NCBI RefSeq assembly: GCF_012849555.1
Contig: NZ_CP051685.1
Location: forward strand, 5,456,001 to 5,520,000
DNA length: 64,000 nucleotides
Reading direction: 5' to 3'
DNA from: Massilia forsythiae
GTDB lineage: Bacteria > Pseudomonadota > Gammaproteobacteria > Burkholderiales > Burkholderiaceae_D
Part shown: positions 24,634 through 33,175 of the stretch, in pieces
How positions within the stretch are numbered: position 1 is the first letter of the stretch
How the letters are laid out: each line of letters starts with the position of its first letter
The notes under the pieces: generated by a model
The model's database searches: none
Told to the model about the DNA's origin: nothing
What the model saw: the letters and a program-made list of their open reading frames with translations, nothing else
Made by a program: the position numbers and the translations under genes

Positions 24634-25779
24634 ATGGAAACCAACAATCGTTCGCTTCGGCGCGAATTTGCCCGTTTGGACAACGGGTGGCCAGAGTCCT
24701 ACGCTTGGGCCATCGAACAAATGCCTTGTCCCGCTTATTGTTGTTCGCATGACGGCGCCGTCATCCACCGCAACGCCTCGGCCAAACGGATTTGGGGAGA
24801 GACGCAGCACAGCGCCCAAACTTCGCGCTGGGATGGATTCGCGGCGCTGCGCGATCTCGACGGCCAGCCCCTCGACAAAGACGACAGCCCCGCGGCGTTG
24901 GCCGCCGCGGGCGACTCCCCCGTCCCCACCGAATTGCTCGCCCTGTGCCAGGACGGACAGCTTCGGCGCGTGGTGATCCACGCCAAGCCCGTCTTCGACG
25001 AGCAAGGCGCGATCATGGGCGCGCTTTGCTGCCTCACCGACGTCAGCGAAAAGCGTCGCCTCCAAGAGCGCGCTCTTGGCGCGGCCAACGCTCGAGATGA
25101 TTTCTTGGGCATGCTGGCGCACGAACTGCGAAACCCGTTGGCGCCGATCATGAGCATCGCCGGAGCGTTGCAGCTGTCGAACGCCGATCCCAAAATCGCC
25201 AAGATGGCCACCATCGTGCAACGGCAGACCAAGCAGCTGGCGCGCTTCATCACCGACTTGCTCGACGCTTCCCGCGTCGACTGCTTCTGCGATCTGCAGG
25301 TGGAGATTCGCGTCTGCACCGAAGACGACATCCTCGCTTTGGCGCTCGACGCGGTCGAGCCCGAAGTGCGCGCGCGCAAGCAGCGTTTGGTCGTCGAGGT
25401 CAACGACCGCGACGCGTCGCTGCGCTGCGACCCGGAGCGCGTCGCCCAAGCGTTGGGCAATGTGCTGCGCAACGCCAGCGCGTTCACGCCCGATGGCGAA
25501 GAGATTTGCCTGAGGGTGTTCGTCGAAGGCGACGTGCTGCGCGTTGAAGTGGTCGACTGCGGCGCGGGCATCGCCGCCGAAGATCTGCCGCACGTCTTCG
25601 AGCCGTTCGAGCGCCGCGCCGTGGCGCCGGGCCGGGCTCCCGAGGGAGCCGGCCTGGGGCTCACCATCGCCAAGGGCGTATGCGAAGCGCACGGCGGCTC
25701 GATCGACGTGCGCAGCGCCGGACTGGGGTTGGGGACCACCGTGTCCCTGGCTTTGCCTGTCGCCGTTGGCGCGGTTTGA
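24634..25779 (+). CDS. PAS-domain sensor histidine kinase
   Basis: 381 residues. The N-terminal PAS-like domain (about 20-140) is followed by the HisKA box LAHELRNPLAP with H163 and a HATPase domain (NVLRNASAFT N-box; VVDCGAGI G1 box; GAGLGLTIAKG G2 box). No membrane segment, so it is cytoplasmic. The substrate response regulator is not in the neighbourhood, so it is an orphan. It may sense a stress or redox signal through PAS, or regulate cargo nearby. Confidence 0.85.
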   Translation: METNNRSLRREFARLDNGWPESYAWAIEQMPCPAYCCSHDGAVIHRNASAKRIWGETQHSAQTSRWDGFAALRDLDGQPLDKDDSPAALAAAGDSPVPTELLALCQDGQLRRVVIHAKPVFDEQGAIMGALCCLTDVSEKRRLQERALGAANARDDFLGMLAHELRNPLAPIMSIAGALQLSNADPKIAKMATIVQRQTKQLARFITDLLDASRVDCFCDLQVEIRVCTEDDILALALDAVEPEVRARKQRLVVEVNDRDASLRCDPERVAQALGNVLRNASAFTPDGEEICLRVFVEGDVLRVEVVDCGAGIAAEDLPHVFEPFERRAVAPGRAPEGAGLGLTIAKGVCEAHGGSIDVRSAGLGLGTTVSLALPVAVGAV

Positions 25780-25977
25780 GGGGTTGAAAGGCGCGCCCGC
25801 GCCGCGCGACGCATTGCGTCGCACACCAGTGCGTCAGGTGTATATCAAAAAAAGGCATGAACACACGTGATCATGTCGTTCGCCCGCGCCACAATCCGAG
25901 TCGCTGACGCAAGCAAGGTGTCCACGCCGCCGCCGCCACGGTCTCGCAGGCGCCGAGAACAACTTCGCCAGATGGAC

Positions 25978-26286
25978 TCAGCCGCTGTTGCCAACGAACG
26001 TCCAGCCATCGCTCTCTTTCTTGAAGCGGCCGGTGCCTCGGCCGCCCACGGGGCTGTCGATTTCGCACGCGAAGCCGCCGAGCTCGGCTTTCACGCATTT
26101 GACCACCCTCACCTTCGCGAGTTCCTCTTTTTGGCTGTCGGCGGCCTCCTTGCCCATGGCGCGCTCCAACTGCCGCAACATCGCGTCCCGCACGTCTTTG
26201 TCGGTCGGCGCTGAATCGCCGCAGCCCGCCAGCGCCGCGCTCGCGGCAAGCGTGGCCAAGACGGCCGTGATACTTGATCGCTTCAT
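25978..26286 (-). CDS. small lipoprotein
   Basis: 102 residues from ATG at 26286 with GAGGAG upstream. Signal peptide MKRSSITAVLATLAASAALAGC with a lipobox (LAGC) gives lipidation at Cys22. The mature part is hydrophilic (VKCVKAELGGFACEIDSPVGG) and has no recognised domain. It precedes the gene at 26313 on the opposite side of a small gap, and both run in the minus direction. Confidence 0.75.
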   Translation of the reverse strand: MKRSSITAVLATLAASAALAGCGDSAPTDKDVRDAMLRQLERAMGKEAADSQKEELAKVRVVKCVKAELGGFACEIDSPVGGRGTGRFKKESDGWTFVGNSG

Positions 26287-26312
26287 GTTCACTCCTCGAA
26301 ATATCGACTGGG

Positions 26313-26849
26313 TCAAGCGGCCACGCCGCCTTCGTTGATCTCCTGCCGCAGCAGCTCCATCCAGCGCTCGCGAGTCCGCGCGTCCTTCATCGCGACGCGC
26401 CATCCAGGCCGGTCGACATCTTTCACGGTCAAAAACAGCCCGGTGTTCGCGAGCGCGTCCCGCGCCATGCGAGCGTTCGCCCCGGCCGCCGCGACGCCGC
26501 TGGCGACGCCGAAAGCAGGGACGACTGCCCCGGCGCGCTCTTCGCGAATCGACCACTGACGAACTTGCTCATAGCGGTATTCTCGATACGAGCCGTCGGC
26601 CAGGACGGCCACGACGCGTTTCGCCTGGTTGAGCGCGATCCCCGTGCCTTCCTCCGCGTGGTCGAACCCGCGGTCTCCTGCGACTCCAATGGCCGCGAGC
26701 ATTTGTTGGTGAAGCGCTTGGCGGCGCTTTGCCCGATTCATGGCGAACCACGCCAAGAATCCAGCCGGCGCCCAGCCCACCGCCAGCGTCACAAGCTTGG
26801 CGAATCCGCCGTCGGCGAACGGAACCAATGCGGACACGATCACCCCCAC
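26313..26849 (-). CDS. DUF4755-like membrane protein, possible frameshift at its start
   Basis: 178 residues from GTG at 26849. An N-terminal membrane segment (VTLAVGWAPAGFLAWFAMN) is followed by a soluble domain (a GTGIALNQAKRVVAVLADG segment, then YREYRYEQVRQWSIRE) and an end (RWMELLRQEIN) like DUF4755 proteins. A well-formed start with AAGGAG lies at 26878 but is out of frame. Adding one G to the run at 26843-26847 joins it (MGLLAGIFAVWGVIVSALV), so this is a frameshift, a sequencing error or a phase-variable run. Confidence 0.6.
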   Translation of the reverse strand: MGVIVSALVPFADGGFAKLVTLAVGWAPAGFLAWFAMNRAKRRQALHQQMLAAIGVAGDRGFDHAEEGTGIALNQAKRVVAVLADGSYREYRYEQVRQWSIREERAGAVVPAFGVASGVAAAGANARMARDALANTGLFLTVKDVDRPGWRVAMKDARTRERWMELLRQEINEGGVAA

Positions 26850-26929
26850 ACTGCGAAGATCCCTGCGAGCAAACCCATCTTCTTCTCCTTATTCGTTACG
26901 GCGACACCGCCGCGCTGTAGAAACGCATA

Positions 26930-26955
26930 CTAAACCAATTTAGTTGACAGTCAAC
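26930..26955. promoter_or_regulatory. operator-like palindromes before the XRE gene
   Basis: A perfect 13-bp palindrome, GTTGACaGTCAAC, at 26943-26955 overlaps a TTGACA-type -35 at 26944-26949. An adjacent inverted repeat, CTAAA(n4)TTTAG, lies at 26930-26943. It sits between divergent genes, the typical place for autoregulation by the XRE protein. Confidence 0.5.
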
Positions 26956-27012
26956 CTTTAAAGTCCTTCAAAGCCTAAGGTGGACATCCGACTATTGAGG
27001 TCGGGAGGCAGC

Positions 27013-27411
27013 ATGGAATCAAACTTCAACGCGCCGCGGCGCGACGAGCCCAACGCGGACGCGTTGCGCATTCGCAAAGCGATCGGGCAATCCATTGCCC
27101 GAGCAAGGCAGGACGCAAATTTGACGCAAGAAAGTGTCGCGGAGATGTTGGGGATTGGGCCCGAGGCGGTGTCGCGACTTGAGCGCGGCGTCGGCTCCAT
27201 CACGGCGGAGCGCTTGGTGGTGTTGGCCCAGATGTTTGGGTGCCGATCCGACCAACTGTTGTTGGGCGCGAGCGAGCGTCCCGAAGATCAGGCCGGAGCG
27301 TTGTGGGCCATGCTTGACGGACTCTCAATCACGGATCGCGACTTCGTCCTTGGCAGCGTGGATCAATTGGTCGCCCATTTGCGGCGACGGGCAGAAAAAA
27401 ACAGAGTCTAA
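27013..27411 (+). CDS. XRE-family transcriptional regulator
   Basis: 132 residues from ATG at 27013 with GGGAGG upstream. HTH_3 domain: IGQSIARARQDANLTQESVA, then MLGIGPEAVSRLERGVGSIT. The C-terminal half is a helical oligomerisation part. Divergent from the DUF4755-like gene and convergent with the HEPN gene. It probably represses itself through the palindrome upstream. Confidence 0.8.
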   Translation: MESNFNAPRRDEPNADALRIRKAIGQSIARARQDANLTQESVAEMLGIGPEAVSRLERGVGSITAERLVVLAQMFGCRSDQLLLGASERPEDQAGALWAMLDGLSITDRDFVLGSVDQLVAHLRRRAEKNRV

Positions 27412-27484
27412 GTCATCGGCCGTCCTAGTCAGCACGGTGAAAAAAACTTAAACTTCCTCTTGCGCGCCAAATCGGATCGGCGAG

Positions 27485-28459
27485 CTAGCTGTCGCTGCCA
27501 CGGTCGAATTTTGACAGAATCGCGCGGTCAACTTCCAAGGCGAAAGTTTCCACCGCGGCCGCCAAATCCCGCGCATCCTGCGCGGTCAACGCAACCGGGC
27601 GCCCATCCTTGTCGCGTCCGCCGCGGTGGACGACGTCGTGGCGCTTGGCCAAAGCCTCCTCGAATGGGCGAAAACTGGGCGGCTTGATGCCCAAGCAAAA
27701 TTCGAACAGCAGCGCGACCTTATCCCAACGACGCCATGCTAAATTTTGCAGGTAAAACATGACCCGAGCCTTGATCGCGTCATGCTGATCAAAGATCTGT
27801 CCAAGCCTCAACCACTGATCTTTCAAATCGGGGATGTTGGACACAGCGTTTTTGAGCGCTTCTCGATCGCTCCCAACCCAATACGCCATCGCCTCCCACA
27901 GATACCCTTCCAGAGCCGAAATGATCTCGCCAAAAGCCAGCCGCGGCAGTTGGGCCATGGCGGCCTCGTCGCCTCGAAGCGACAGCGCGCTCAACGCTTG
28001 CTCTAGCCTCGAACGCAATCGAAAAGAAGGGTCTTCCGGCTTGTCCAGTTCGAGTTCGAAACCGTCGTCTCGAGGCTGCGCGCCTCGGCGCGCCGGCGCC
28101 CACTGGCAAACGCCTTCGCGATCGAGTTCGCCAACCAACTCATCGATGACATCCTTGCCCACCACTGAGCCAAACCGGCGTCGCAGCTCTTCATGGGCAT
28201 AGTATGGTCCGCCCCAAATCCAAAGATACCCGCCCGCCGCTTCGCGCGGCGTTTCGAATGCGGGATCGCAATACCGATTGAAAAACCACTCCCGCATCAA
28301 CTCCACTTGCGCGACTGGACTAAGAATTCGCAACGCCGAGTCTTCTGGATCGAATGGCGTGCACAGTTCAGAGTCACTCAGGCGGATCGTCTCAGTAATC
28401 CGCCTTTCGATTGAGGGATAAATCTCCGTCAACATTTCAATGTCATTCATTCCCTGCAT
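27485..28459 (-). CDS. HEPN (RiboL-PSP-like) protein
   Basis: 324 residues from ATG at 28459 with GGAGGAG seven bases upstream. The first half has a block rich in aromatics (REWFFNRYCDPAFETP; GGYLWIWGGPYYAHEEL). Near the C-terminus, ALAKRHDVVHRGGRDKDGR gives an R-x4-H motif (R273-H278), as in HEPN RNase domains of the RiboL-PSP type. The class is by eye. It is probably an RNA-targeting effector of a defence or toxin system, and no partner gene is evident next to it apart from the convergent XRE gene. Confidence 0.55.
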   Translation of the reverse strand: MQGMNDIEMLTEIYPSIERRITETIRLSDSELCTPFDPEDSALRILSPVAQVELMREWFFNRYCDPAFETPREAAGGYLWIWGGPYYAHEELRRRFGSVVGKDVIDELVGELDREGVCQWAPARRGAQPRDDGFELELDKPEDPSFRLRSRLEQALSALSLRGDEAAMAQLPRLAFGEIISALEGYLWEAMAYWVGSDREALKNAVSNIPDLKDQWLRLGQIFDQHDAIKARVMFYLQNLAWRRWDKVALLFEFCLGIKPPSFRPFEEALAKRHDVVHRGGRDKDGRPVALTAQDARDLAAAVETFALEVDRAILSKFDRGSDS

Positions 28460-28867
28460 CAACCACTCCTCCAACCGGCCAATGATCAGCGTGTAGCCAG
28501 AAAGCCAAACGTCGCCATGATCCTGCTATCCGCCAAGCATGACGCGATGGATGAAAATAAGATCCCAACGCCTTTCCAACCCAGCATTTCCCTAAACACT
28601 CGGCATCGGCCGATCATCAAATTTCTCAAATATTCCGCGTCAAAAACATAGCATTGAAGCAGCCGACACGCCATGCGTCTTGCATTGTTTTACCAAAACG
28701 CAATGTTCAATATCCAATCGACGATAATGCTTCCAAGATTTTTCTTCGATGATGCAGTGAGCATGTTTTCGCGGAAAACTTATCTCGGCCAATATCTCCT
28801 TGCCAACGTATTTACGACATCTATACTGCATAAGCCAAGCCCGGCCTTATGTCATAAAGGGGATGCC
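28460..28867. other. no gene recognised
   Basis: About 400 bases between the HEPN gene (reverse) and the peroxidase (forward). Moderately A+T-rich, probably contains both promoters. Small open frames (for example 28486-28831) are unconvincing. Confidence 0.4.
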
Positions 28868-30292
28868 ATGCCACTCGAAATGAACAAGCCTTTTTCTTGG
28901 AAGAAAGCCCTTGAAGGCGCAGACGACAATGCATTGGCGGGCACCGCCATGCTCAACGATTTGCAGGGGAACATACTTAAAAGCCACGGCCGCATGCACA
29001 GCGTCAACATGTTCTTGGCTTTCGATCCAGATCGACGAGAGCAAGCGTTGACTTTTATCCGCCAAATCGGCCGCGAGGTGACGTCGTCCATGCACCAACT
29101 GATCACGACGGATCTGTTCAAAGCGGGCCAAACCAATTCCGGGCCTTACATTGGTTTCTTTCTGACGTCGAAAGGATACGATGTTCTTAGGAAGGAGGAA
29201 GCGAAACCCGAGGACGACGCCTTTCGCCAAGGAATGGATGGCCGACCGCTCGGCGATCCCAATCGTGAAAGGTGGGACCCGACGTTCACGAGGAACATAC
29301 ACGCCTTGCTGATTTTAGCTGCTGACAATGAAGAACGGCAGAAAGAGCTTCACAAGATTTATCAAAATCGCATCAATGATACTGACGCCGCAGTGGAAGA
29401 GATCGGTTGGGAGATCGGCTCCCCTCAGCTCAATGACGATGGCAATCCGTTGGAGCACTTCGGATACGTGGACGGCCGCAGCCAGCCTCTGGCGCTTGTC
29501 GAAGATATCGAGCGTGAAAAAAACGAGAATGGCGGCATCGGAAAATGGGACCCATCAATTCCGCTGAATCAACTTCTGGTTCGGTGTCCTGGAGGACAAT
29601 CCGATCTCAGCTTTGGAAGCTATTTCGTTTTTCGAAAATTAGAGCAAAACGTGAAAGGATTTAAAGAAGCTGAAAAAGAGCTTGGACACACCCTTGGCGA
29701 CATTGACGAGCGGGCCGGAGCGAGCGTCGTTGGACGTTTCGAAAACGGGACGCCAGTCGCCAAATTTGACGATGAGCAACCCGTCAAAGTCAGAGGCAAC
29801 GCTGGCGTGCTAAACAACTTCAATTACACTGGCGACGAGGATGGGCTGAAATGCCCATTCGCCGCCCACATTAGAAAAACAAACCCGAGATCGGATGAAA
29901 AAAACTCCAAAAGCATGTTGATGGCTCGCCGCGGAGTGACCTATGGGAACAGAACTGATGGACCAAATGACGACAACATGGACACAAAGCCGACGACAAA
30001 CGTTGGCTTGCTGTTCATGGCTTATCAAAGCAGCATTGAGAATCAGTTTGAAGCCACACAAACCCGCGCCAACAAGCCAATCTTTAATGAACATCACACT
30101 GGCATCGACCCTGTCATTGGCGTGGCCGTCATCGAAAACGCGGGCCTGACAAAGGACGATCAAAATAAGCAGATCTATCCCAAGATTTGGGGTAAGGAAC
30201 TAAGCAAGCCGACCGAGTTTTTTGGGTTCGTCAAGATGAAAGGCGGAGAATACTTCTTCGCCCCGTCCATTTCGTTCTTGCGCAGCATTTGA
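28868..30292 (+). CDS. DyP-type peroxidase
   Basis: 474 residues from ATG at 28868. Conserved features: FGYVDGRSQP at 198-207 with the catalytic Asp of GxxDG (D202), the proximal heme histidine H334 (CPFAAHIRKTNPR) and a nearby Arg. Dye-decolorizing peroxidases use H2O2 to oxidise bulky aromatics at a heme. No Tat or Sec signal, so cytosolic. The closest relatives are likely fungal- or actinobacterial-type long DyPs (inference). It is a cargo gene next to the integrase, and may protect against peroxide or degrade aromatic compounds. Confidence 0.85.
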   Translation: MPLEMNKPFSWKKALEGADDNALAGTAMLNDLQGNILKSHGRMHSVNMFLAFDPDRREQALTFIRQIGREVTSSMHQLITTDLFKAGQTNSGPYIGFFLTSKGYDVLRKEEAKPEDDAFRQGMDGRPLGDPNRERWDPTFTRNIHALLILAADNEERQKELHKIYQNRINDTDAAVEEIGWEIGSPQLNDDGNPLEHFGYVDGRSQPLALVEDIEREKNENGGIGKWDPSIPLNQLLVRCPGGQSDLSFGSYFVFRKLEQNVKGFKEAEKELGHTLGDIDERAGASVVGRFENGTPVAKFDDEQPVKVRGNAGVLNNFNYTGDEDGLKCPFAAHIRKTNPRSDEKNSKSMLMARRGVTYGNRTDGPNDDNMDTKPTTNVGLLFMAYQSSIENQFEATQTRANKPIFNEHHTGIDPVIGVAVIENAGLTKDDQNKQIYPKIWGKELSKPTEFFGFVKMKGGEYFFAPSISFLRSI

Positions 30293-30301
30293 GCAAAAGC
30301 T

Positions 30302-30326
30302 AGTCGCGCCGTCAGTCGGCGCGACT
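30302..30326. terminator. hairpin after the peroxidase gene
   Basis: 9-bp stem AGTCGCGCC/GGCGCGACT (30302-30310, 30318-30326), loop of 7, located 10 bases past the stop codon. No T-tract. Confidence 0.5.
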
Positions 30327-30378
30327 CTACTGGAATTCCGAAGTGAAGCCACCGCCTCACCGCGGAAAATGCTCAGAG

Positions 30379-31695
30379 TTATTCGGTTCTCTCAGGAGCC
30401 AAATTCGCATACCGCGAAGTCGTTTGGCCGTCTTTATGCTGCACCGTCCAACGCAACTCTTGTTCGGTCTTGATCGCTCCAGCTTCGATCATCTCGTGCT
30501 GTCGAATGCGGTCGATAGTCCGGCGCTCAAGATTCGACACGCTGCGAGCCCCCACCATGTCGGCGATCGCCACCGGCGACGCGGTGATGTTTTTGAGGAC
30601 GCGCGAAATAAATGAACGACGGGTGTCGTGCATGTGAATATCCGTGAGGCCAGCGCGCTTCAATACCCGCTGAAAATTGGTCTTGAAGCCTTCGATCTTG
30701 TAGTGGAAAACCCGGTCGTCCACCTGTGGGATGGCCTTGAACGCTTCCCGAGCTTCCGGCAGCAAGATCACCATGCGATCCTCGCTGGCCTTGGTCTGGT
30801 CCGCATTTAGGTGGATAACCCCGCGGTCAAGGTCGACTTGCGACCAACGCAATCCAAGCAGCTCCGCGCGGCGCATGCCGGTGGAGATCGCCAGCGCGAA
30901 GATCATTGGCATCTCAGGGTTGCGGCACTTGCGCAGCTCGGCGAGCAGCGCCTCCTCCTCGGCGTCACTAATGATGCGCCGGCGCCGCCGCTCGCCGCCT
31001 TTGAGCTTGGATTTGTCGGCCTGCACAAACGGGTTGTAGCCGTTCAGGCGCTTCCAAGCCTTGTTGTCAGTGTAGCGCAGCTTGTTAACCACGGACTGCA
31101 AGGCATAGATGTCGCGCTTGATCGTGCTGTTGGCCTTCCCGGCGCGAAGCCTGGCGTTGATATATTCCGTGGTCTCTTGCTCGGTCAGGTCGTCGATGTA
31201 GAAGTCACCAATCGGCTTCTCGTCGTAGCCTTTGGCAAATTGCCTCAGCGACGCTAGCGGACCCGAAGGAACGACATGTCCCGGCTTAATGTAGGGGACG
31301 CGCACCGTCTTACAAAATTCCAGACGAGCCTTGGCGGCTTTGGCGGTGACGCGCTCCTTGTCGACTTCGCTTTCGAGCTTGCCGTTGACGTAGGCTCGCA
31401 GGTAGCTGTCGATCGCGTGGGAGAGCGTGCAGCGCCCTTCTTTAATAAACTCCGCCGCGAGGCGCTCGACCTCGTCGACCACGAGGCTCGCGCGGTCGCG
31501 GCCCTGGGCGATCAACAGCCGGCCTTGAGGCGTCTTGGTGTCTTCAAGGAAGAGCTTGGCGCGCTCCAAATCGGAAAAAGAGCGGTCGACGACGAAGTCG
31601 CCCCGCTCAACTCGGACTCGATAACGGATGGATCTTGATTTGTCGGCGTTTTTCCAGTCGATGACTCGGATGCCGCGAGGGATGGTTGCAGCCAT
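30379..31695 (-). CDS. tyrosine recombinase, element integrase at tRNA-Val
   Basis: 438 residues. Catalytic residues: R275/R276 (STGMRRAELL), H356-x-x-R359 (MHDTRRS), H420 (VQHKDGQ) and Y429 (TSRYANL). Between the HxxR and the last His is an unusually long insertion (about 50 residues, RSVSNLERRTIDRIRQHEMI...). The N-terminal arm-binding and SAM-like parts are in residues 1-210. The gene starts 128 bases from the tRNA-Val 3' end, the classical arrangement for site-specific integration into tRNA genes. It defines the right end of the element. Confidence 0.87.
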   Translation of the reverse strand: MAATIPRGIRVIDWKNADKSRSIRYRVRVERGDFVVDRSFSDLERAKLFLEDTKTPQGRLLIAQGRDRASLVVDEVERLAAEFIKEGRCTLSHAIDSYLRAYVNGKLESEVDKERVTAKAAKARLEFCKTVRVPYIKPGHVVPSGPLASLRQFAKGYDEKPIGDFYIDDLTEQETTEYINARLRAGKANSTIKRDIYALQSVVNKLRYTDNKAWKRLNGYNPFVQADKSKLKGGERRRRRIISDAEEEALLAELRKCRNPEMPMIFALAISTGMRRAELLGLRWSQVDLDRGVIHLNADQTKASEDRMVILLPEAREAFKAIPQVDDRVFHYKIEGFKTNFQRVLKRAGLTDIHMHDTRRSFISRVLKNITASPVAIADMVGARSVSNLERRTIDRIRQHEMIEAGAIKTEQELRWTVQHKDGQTTSRYANLAPERTE

Positions 31696-31822
31696 TTGTC
31701 AGCCTTTGGCGTTGGTGGAATCGTTTGTCGAATTCCCCTACTTTTTTCACCAAAAGCCTGTTCGGCCGCCGCTTAAAACCACTGCCTGATCAAGCCAAGC
31801 CTTTGATTCTAAACATGTATCC

Positions 31823-31870
31823 TGGTGGGCGGTGCAAGTTTCGAACTTGCGACCCCAGCAGTGTGAATGC
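31823..31870. other. right attachment-site region (att core)
   Basis: The 3' half of tRNA-Val, from the T-loop to the CCA, is the expected crossover and is carried by the element so that the tRNA is kept intact on integration. A copy of this sequence should exist at the unseen left end. I searched by eye and found none in 1-31,800. Confidence 0.5.
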
Positions 31871-31897
31871 TGTGCTCTACCCCTGAGCTAACCGCCC
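31823..31897 (-). tRNA. tRNA-Val (anticodon CAC)
   Basis: 75 nt including encoded CCA. Acceptor GGGCGGT/ACCGCCC, D-arm (TTAGCTCAGGGGTAGAGC), anticodon stem CAGCA/TGCTG with loop TTCACAC (anticodon CAC, reads GUG), and T-loop TTCGAAA. Its 3' end faces the integrase. It lies just downstream of dnaQ on the same strand. Confidence 0.92.
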
Positions 31898-31966
31898 TAC
31901 TTTTACTGCTTTGCTGCGAATGTGTCGCTGCAATGACGAGCATTATAGGGGGAGTTTTGCGTTTTG

Positions 31967-32674
31967 TCACGCTTGTGGAGAATATTTTCTCCAAAGGCAT
32001 TCTCCCTTGACCCCTTTGTCGAGCGCGGCCAGCACCTTGTCGTGCTCGGACAGCTCGTCCGCGCTGGAGGCGATCACCAGGATCTCGCCCAGCGGACCGG
32101 CATCGGCCAGTTGGCTGCCGGCGCTTTCCTCGACCTCGACGTCCATCGACAGCATGTTCTGGCCGCGCGTCATCGACAGGTAGACGTCGGCCAGCAGCTC
32201 CGAGTCCAGCAGTGCGCCGTGCAGTTTGCGGTGGGCGTTGGAGACGCCGTAGCGGTCGCACAGCGCGTCCAGCGAGTTGCGCTTGCCGGGATGCAGTTCC
32301 TTGGCGTGCACCAGGGTGTCGATCAAGCCGCTGCAATGGTCGATGAAGGACGGCAGTCCGACGCGCTGGAACTCGTGGTTCAGGAAGCCCAGGTCGAACG
32401 GCGCGTTGTGGATGATGATTTCCGCGCCCTGCACGAACTCGCGCAGCTCGTGGGCGATCTCGTGGAATTTCGGCTTGTCGCTGAGGAACTCGGTGGTCAG
32501 GCCGTGCACCGCCAGCGCCGCCTCGTCCGAGTCGCGCTCGGGATTGATGTAGCGGTGGAAGTTGTTGCCGGTAAGTTTGCGGTTGAGGAGTTCGACGCAG
32601 CCGACCTCAATGATGCGGTCGCCGGTGCGGGGATTCAGGCCGGTGGTTTCGGTATCGAGAACGATTTGGCGCAT
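31967..32674 (-). CDS. dnaQ: DNA polymerase III epsilon subunit
   Basis: 235 residues from ATG at 32674. The DEDDh proofreading exonuclease has motif I (LDTETTGL), motif II (IIHNAPFDLGFL) and motif III (KLHGALLDSELLADVY). It excises mismatched nucleotides as part of the Pol III core. It is the last gene of the methyltransferase-rnhA-dnaQ run, before the tRNA. Confidence 0.95.
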   Translation of the reverse strand: MRQIVLDTETTGLNPRTGDRIIEVGCVELLNRKLTGNNFHRYINPERDSDEAALAVHGLTTEFLSDKPKFHEIAHELREFVQGAEIIIHNAPFDLGFLNHEFQRVGLPSFIDHCSGLIDTLVHAKELHPGKRNSLDALCDRYGVSNAHRKLHGALLDSELLADVYLSMTRGQNMLSMDVEVEESAGSQLADAGPLGEILVIASSADELSEHDKVLAALDKGVKGECLWRKYSPQA

Positions 32675-32734
32675 ATGCGGTTCACCCAATCAAAAGCGTG
32701 AAAAAAGACCTTGCAGTATACCAAGCGGCGCCTG

Positions 32735-33175
32735 TCAGCGCTTGACCGAGGCCGCGCCCATGTTGGCCAGCAGATCGGCCCGTTCGTTGCCGGGATGGCC
32801 GTTGTGGCCGCGCACCCAGCGCCATTCGACGGCGTGCTGCGCCTGGGCGCTGTCGAGCGCCTTCCACAGGTCGTCGTTCTTGACCGGCTCCTTGGCCGCC
32901 GTCTTCCAGCCGCGCGCCTTCCAGCCGTGGATCCATTCCGAGATGCCCTTCTGCACGTACTGGCTGTCGGTATGCAGCACCACCTGGCACGGCCGGTTCA
33001 GGACGCCGAGCGCCTCGATCACGGCGCGCAGCTCCATGCGGTTGTTGGTGGTGTTCGGCTCGCCGCCGAAGATTTCCTTTTCGTGGCGGCCGTCGGCCAC
33101 CAGCAGCGCACCCCAGCCGCCGGTGCCCGGATTGCCTTTGCAGGCGCCGTCGGTGAAGATCTCAACTTTGGTCAT
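32735..33175 (-). CDS. rnhA: ribonuclease HI
   Basis: 146 residues. Conserved FTDGACKGNPGTGGWG carries the first catalytic Asp. ELRAVIEAL and HTDSQYV supply the Glu and second Asp. A terminal RGHNGHPGNERAD supplies His/Asp. It removes RNA from RNA:DNA hybrids. It overlaps the upstream methyltransferase gene by 4 bases (ATGA) and is followed by dnaQ, which suggests cotranscription. Confidence 0.95.
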   Translation of the reverse strand: MTKVEIFTDGACKGNPGTGGWGALLVADGRHEKEIFGGEPNTTNNRMELRAVIEALGVLNRPCQVVLHTDSQYVQKGISEWIHGWKARGWKTAAKEPVKNDDLWKALDSAQAQHAVEWRWVRGHNGHPGNERADLLANMGAASVKR

